A stretch of 64,000 bases of DNA from Isoetes taiwanensis. Its lineage: Eukaryota; Streptophyta; Lycopodiopsida; Isoetales; Isoetaceae. Positions 59,718-64,000 of the stretch are shown here, piece after piece; the stretch's first letter is position 1; the number at the start of each line of letters is the position of its first letter. Under the pieces are notes generated by a model, which had not been told where the DNA came from, did not search any database, and worked only from the letters and a program-made list of their open reading frames with translations. Position numbers and translations under genes: made by a program. Location: contig JAJEKV010000063.1 of NCBI GenBank assembly GCA_021234155.1, positions 186,001 to 250,000 of the forward strand, read 5' to 3'.

Positions 59718-60188
59718 ATGGGGGATTCCATGATTATAGAAACGGAGTTTAATCCGAGATGTGGGGTTGCGGAAAGTTTTTCGAACAATTTTTGTTTGGT
59801 TAGCAATGGAGTGATGTCCAGTAGTAGAGGGTACATTTTTCAAGGATCTCTAGCAGATTGCAGGACCGCTTCAAATTTGTTCAGGATGAGTCTGAAGGAG
59901 GAGGAGTTTTTCATTCTTGATGTTTGCTACATACTTTTTGTTGGTTTCTGGCATTATCTTTTTCCCCTATTTGGCAGGTGGAAAATGGGCAATGCAGCAT
60001 GGCTGCCGTTACTTTGGATATGGCAAGGGACGTTCTTCTGCTTATTATTACTTTTGGGGCTTTGCAAAAGACCGAGGTATGAACCAATCGTTAGTAGCAG
60101 ATTGCTCTCGCAAGTAGAATCTTGCAAATCACAGGAACAACATGTTAAATCTCCAAAGGAATCGTTGAAGCAGGTAAGACCCACCTAA
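59718..60188 (+). other. Open frame of unknown nature
   Basis: 156 codons (MGDSMIIETEFNPRCG...) with a hydrophobic stretch in the middle (ILDVCYILFVGFWHYLF, LLLLLGLCK). A second frame, 59,917-60,117, also looks protein-like (GGKWAMQHGCRYFGYGKG) and begins near an acceptor-like TTTGGCAG at 59,979. I cannot choose between them, and neither is recognised. Confidence 0.2.
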
Positions 60189-61425
60189 GCCTTTTACAGA
60201 TCTAATCACAGGGTTTTTAAACCGCAGGGTTGTAATCACAGGATCCATAGTGTTTTCAAATTACAGGGTCATAATCACGGATTTTTAGAGCAGGTACTAC
60301 ACTATAAATATTGGGATTGTTTACAATGGAAGATATGAAACTACTGCTTAGCTACAGAATAGGCCAAACATTGCGTTTTTACAAGCCATTCCTGTATGCT
60401 GCATGTAAGATATTGGTAAGTTTTTATTTTGGGACTATTTTTTTATCAATTGAATTTGAGTTCATTTTCTGTAGCCTTTTTCAGAAGCTCCAAGATTACT
60501 TTCAACATTTGTATTTGATTGGAGCATATTCGTTTAGACTGCATCAATCAATCATGCTGATTTAGAGCAGAGCAGTTGCTCCTTTTGCTTCTCATTGTTT
60601 TGTTTTGTTTTGTTTTCAAACTTTTACTACAGGCAGACATGTTTAATTGCAGATATTTTGAGCTATTTAAGTTACTACATCTAGATGCATAAATAACAAG
60701 TTTGTTCCAAATGCAGGTCCAGTTTTTCACGACAAGCACATTCTCTAGCTACTGGCTCTATCATCCAGGTCTGAATTGTTTTTTTTTTTTTTTATATGTT
60801 GAGATGTGGTCATGATATGGTCTCATGTGAATCCAGCATGGTAAATGCTTAATGTCTATGAGCGAATTTCAGAGAAATGTACGAAGGCCCAAGTCTATGT
60901 AGGATGCTACTGCAACTCTTAAGTTTACTCTTACGCGTGCTAAAAGGCCTATATGATTGTGGGTATTGAGTATCAGTTTATTCATGCTTTCAGAGTTTAT
61001 CTAATTCTGTACTATTCGCAGAGCACATTTTCTCACTATCCAAGGGTTTTCTTGCAGTAAAAATGATCATCCCAGAGCATACCTTCTCTAAATCAGTGAT
61101 AGACTGCTTTATTGGCATCTCAAATCATACACCCTTAACATAGGTAAGGTTGATTGTTTTCCTTTAATCCACATGCATTAATAGAAATTCTGCACTAACC
61201 GGCATTGCACAAAGTTTTATTTTTCATATGAGGTTTTAAAGAATGGAATAGCACATTGACTTGCGTCATATCTTCTAATACCTGCAATAAATGTCCAGCT
61301 TCTCAAATAGATTGTTTTATGCATTTTTATATTTAGTATATAATCTCCCTTTCCATAAAATAATTCACTTGAATGGAACTTTGATTCAAATAGTATTTTA
61401 GTAGTTTTCCAACGGACCCACACCA
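60189..61425. other. No gene recognised
   Basis: Contains TTTTG runs near 60,600 and a run of about 15 T near 60,780-60,793. Strings AATCACAGGGTTTTTAAACC, AATCACAGGATCC and AATCACGGATTTTT recur loosely at 60,205-60,285. Confidence 0.4.
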
Positions 61426-61660
61426 CTATTGCAAACCACCTTAGATCATCAAACCGGACATGTGACCACACACCACACTACATTGCTCCACACACCACCT
61501 ACATTGCCCAACCACCTTACATTGCATCCGTTGGGATTTGACCCCAACAAGCATCGAGCCACCACACACCACACACCACACACCACACTACATTGCTCGG
61601 TTGGGCCCTGCCCCCAACCACCTTACATTGCATCTGTTGGGATTTGACCCCCAACAGTAC
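61426..61660. repeat. CCACACACCA-type simple repeat with duplicated LTR- or SINE-like strings
   Basis: CACACACCACAC runs at 61,467-61,590 alternate with CTACATTGC. The string CTTACATTGCATCCGTTGGG with GATTTGACCCC occurs at about 61,519 and again (CATCTGTTGGG) at about 61,622. The second copy is continuous with the tRNA-derived sequence that follows. Confidence 0.6.
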
Positions 61661-61663
61661 CGA

Positions 61664-61740
61664 GTGCGATTCTGGACGGTCTCGAACTTGAGACCACATT
61701 GCTAAGGAACTAGTGTGTTACCACTAGACCAAACGCCCAG
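61664..61740 (-). other. tRNA-derived (SINE-like) sequence
   Basis: The minus strand reads GGCGTTTGGTCTAGTGGTAA (A-box-like, about 61,736-61,717) and GTTCGAGACC (B box, 61,688-61,679), followed by CGCACTCGGTACTGTTGGG. The A-B spacing is somewhat longer than in a simple tRNA and the acceptor arm does not pair, so I read it as a SINE head. Confidence 0.5.
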
Positions 61741-63429
61741 ACGTGCAAACATATCAATAAAAAGGTTATCTATTCGTTATTCTTGCATTTGCTATTCATT
61801 GAGGTAGTGCACTGAATATATGGTCTGTGGAAAGCATGCAGCCTCTGTCTCATGCTTCTTTACTTGCAGGTTGCACATGCATGAAATATTAGATGTCATT
61901 CGCATGGTTAATTTCTTAATTAATGGATTTAGACCCATGTCCAACATATACATTATTATTGTTCTTTGAAGGGGTCCTTATCAACATGATGGAATGCACC
62001 TATAGAACAAGGTACTACATTACTTTGGTGAATGGAAGGACCCACATGAAACTTTTCTTAGCTTGGAGCATTCACTAAATCTTCATAAAAAGAATATTCA
62101 TACCCTTGCACTTGCTATTCATTGGAGCGTTGTCGTGTACATATAATATGTAGAAAGCGTACCTCTAATAATCATTGATCTTTGTTGGAGATGGCTATGC
62201 TCAGTTGCAGCATTAAAGATTGAAGAATGTAAGACTTTAACTATCTAGCACAATTTATTCATTGGCTCAAACATGAAATACTATTTGATGTATTGTCCTT
62301 GCAGATTAGCAAGGGGGTGCCTTGCTCTATTGGGAATGGTGCTTAACAAATGGAATGGATATATGATGACACATGATGGATAATTCTATTTGAATGTGGC
62401 GCTCTCTTACTATGTGCTCTTTATCAAGTTGATGTACATTCTTATTGCTATACTTTCTTATATTTCTGTTGTCGCAGGTCCAACTTTACCACTTCCATAA
62501 CAGAGTTCGTCTCTAAAGAGTGTAGAGCAACATCTGCAGCTCGAGTAAATGGAATCCAATATCTATTGTCACGCTTTGAGTGCTAAAAAGCTCAAAAACC
62601 TTCATCTTCTCAAGGCCTCTGTATCACGGTCATTATTTTTGTCAAACAATAGACCTGCTGATGTCATGAAGTACAAGTTTTACTATGGTATAATAATGCA
62701 AGTTAACGTATGAAGCTCGATTCCATTTGCATAGGGAGTTAACCTTCAGCCTTGATTAGTAATGCAGTGAAGAAAGCATCACTTATTCAGAAGTTTAGGA
62801 AGGAAGGAAGGAAGTTTATTTTAACGTCCACGGAGGCCAGAGGCCTATGAGACGGCACAGAACAGGCAAAAAAGCCAAAAACCCCAACACCAAAAACAAA
62901 CAATGTAACTGTACAGTAGAAATTAGGCCTTGACTATAACGTGCTGCATGAAATTCTTAGTTGAGCCTATGACCAAGATAAACAAGGGTTTCTACAAGAG
63001 TCCTAAGAATAATAAATCCGTTATCTGATGTTTTGGGTAAAAAATGCCTCCGCGTATGGCTTCTGCAATGTTGGAAAGAAGCCCAAAGCAGAGACCTCTT
63101 GCATCTGAAGCCCAATATTGCTTATGGAGACCTACAACAAATGAAAAGATAATTCAGAGAATAAAGGCTTAAAGGCTCTGCTGGACTGCTTAAAAAGCAA
63201 TGTGGAGAGGGCTGATGAGTACAAGAGTTTGTATTCTTTATTGTCTTCAGGTTCTGTCATGAAGTTATTTCGAGTTCTTTCAGTCCAGTTTTGCACAATA
63301 TTTTGAAGCATATATTAATTGCAGATATGGTGCATTTGTAATGATTTTGTTGTATTTTAAAGGGAAGTGTGAACCAAGATATAGTTACAGAAGTAGATGA
63401 ATAATATTTTGACAATGTTTGAGTACTTT
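61741..63429. other. No gene recognised
   Basis: At 62,799-62,870 a GGAA repeat (AGGAAGGAAGGAAGG) is followed by TTTATTTTAACGTCCACGG and ACGGCACAGAACAGGC, which could be the 3' end of a minus-strand retroelement. No protein motif was seen on either strand. Confidence 0.4.
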
Positions 63430-63502
63430 ACCGTTTTATTGCCGTTTTCGTTTTCAAAAAATGACTCGCCGTTTTACTTTTGTTTTCGTTTTTGTTTTCC
63501 GT
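63430..63502. mobile_element. Second hAT-like MITE end
   Basis: The minus strand begins CATAGTTACGGAAAACAAAAA and carries further AAAACGG strings. It matches the end type of 58,559-58,749 in the opposite orientation. The other end was not found. Confidence 0.4.
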
Positions 63503-63552
63503 AACTATGATGTCAGCAGAAAATGGGACACCCTTATTTTCACGTTACAGCA

Positions 63553-63644
63553 ATGTCCGCGTGGAGCAAATTCTGGTTGGCCAGAGAAAATTGGCCTCCA
63601 CGCATCCACGCATCGGCCAACCGGAATTTGCTCCACGCGGACAT
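63553..63644. repeat. Palindrome with 30-bp arms
   Basis: The arm ATGTCCGCGTGGAGCAAATT (plus CTGGTTGGCC, 63,553-63,582) is inverted at 63,615-63,644 with one mismatch; the loop is 32 bp. The loop itself carries TTGGCCTCCACGCATCCACG. Transcripts would fold into a strong hairpin. Confidence 0.93.
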
Positions 63645-63646
63645 TC

Positions 63647-63692
63647 CTGTTGTATACAGAATATACTCCCTGTTGTATACAGAATATACTCC
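63647..63692. repeat. Two tandem copies of a 23-bp unit
   Basis: CTGTTGTATACAGAATATAC plus TCC occurs twice in direct succession, right beside the palindrome. GTATAC is itself a 6-bp palindrome. Confidence 0.9.
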
Positions 63693-64000
63693 CCGGACAC
63701 AGTCAATTTGACTACACAATAATTTCCTACACACGTGGCATGGCTTGCCACGTAACCAAAGGACACATATTTTAGATTTTGTGACGTTTCGTCCTTGCGG
63801 TGCTTGAAGACCTGAGCTTAAGATCGAGTAGAATCAATTCTTTGACAGGTTGGGTTTTCTCAGTTTTATTTCTTAGGTTGTGGAAAAAGGGATGAATGCT
63901 TGCAATTTTTGTATGCTGCATCATGATGCAATCGTGGATTTTGACGTTTTGGAAGCTCGGGCAGTCTGGATATAAGAAAAAAAATCTTATGTGATCATTA
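63693..64000. other. No gene recognised
   Basis: Nothing that I can identify before the right edge of the window. Confidence 0.4.

Overview
The window is nuclear DNA of a land plant. It shows GT-AG introns, low gene density, layered retrotransposons and a long intronless PLS-class pentatricopeptide repeat (PPR) gene ending in a DYW cytidine deaminase domain. The PPR style (nine or so very similar PLS triplets) and the repeat load would fit a fern, lycophyte or hornwort-type genome; this is inference. Almost everything here is a mobile element, a gene broken by one, or a gene fragment carried by one.

Region 1 (1-25,093) is a direct segmental duplication of about 8.1 kb (1-8,063 and 17,041-25,093, offset about 17.04 kb; copy A runs off the left edge). 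Each copy carries, on the minus strand, the same PPR-DYW gene (about 1,188 codons), then a copia-type LTR, then on the plus strand a gypsy LTR with a broken gag. The two PPR copies are damaged in different places, so neither reads through. Between them lies a 6.8 kb inverted-repeat locus (8,066-14,821). Its arms are about 1.7 kb, and a piece of the same PPR gene sits against the inner edge of the left arm. Next comes a second element with inverted ends (about 15,065-16,714) holding a fragment of the replication protein A large subunit.

Region 2 (25,094-38,164) is a Ulp1-like (C48) SUMO protease gene on the minus strand, split by a complete copia element (26,014-37,507; 5-bp target duplication ACAAC). 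The copia is itself broken by a 1.47 kb block of roughly 378-bp tandem repeats and by a 5.0 kb Helitron-like insertion. Removing each insert restores the copia order.

Region 3 (38,164-51,334, perhaps to 56,044) is a multi-exon minus-strand plant gene. It has cysteine-rich and lysine/arginine-rich exons joined in intron phase 1 and a C-terminal FCP1/NIF-type HAD phosphatase-like domain. An 11.2 kb gypsy element, with another 5.4 kb insert in its RNase H region, sits inside the HAD exon. An upstream intron-like stretch holds a rearranged LINE (51,576-55,669) with its central part inverted and its endonuclease region present twice, all within one target-site duplication.

Region 4 (56,045-64,000) has no intact gene. 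It holds local tandem duplications, a hAT-like MITE, a scrap of a P-class PPR gene, a tRNA-derived (SINE-like) sequence and a strong palindrome near the right edge.

No rRNA gene, no convincing functional tRNA gene, no CRISPR array and no prokaryotic operon were seen.
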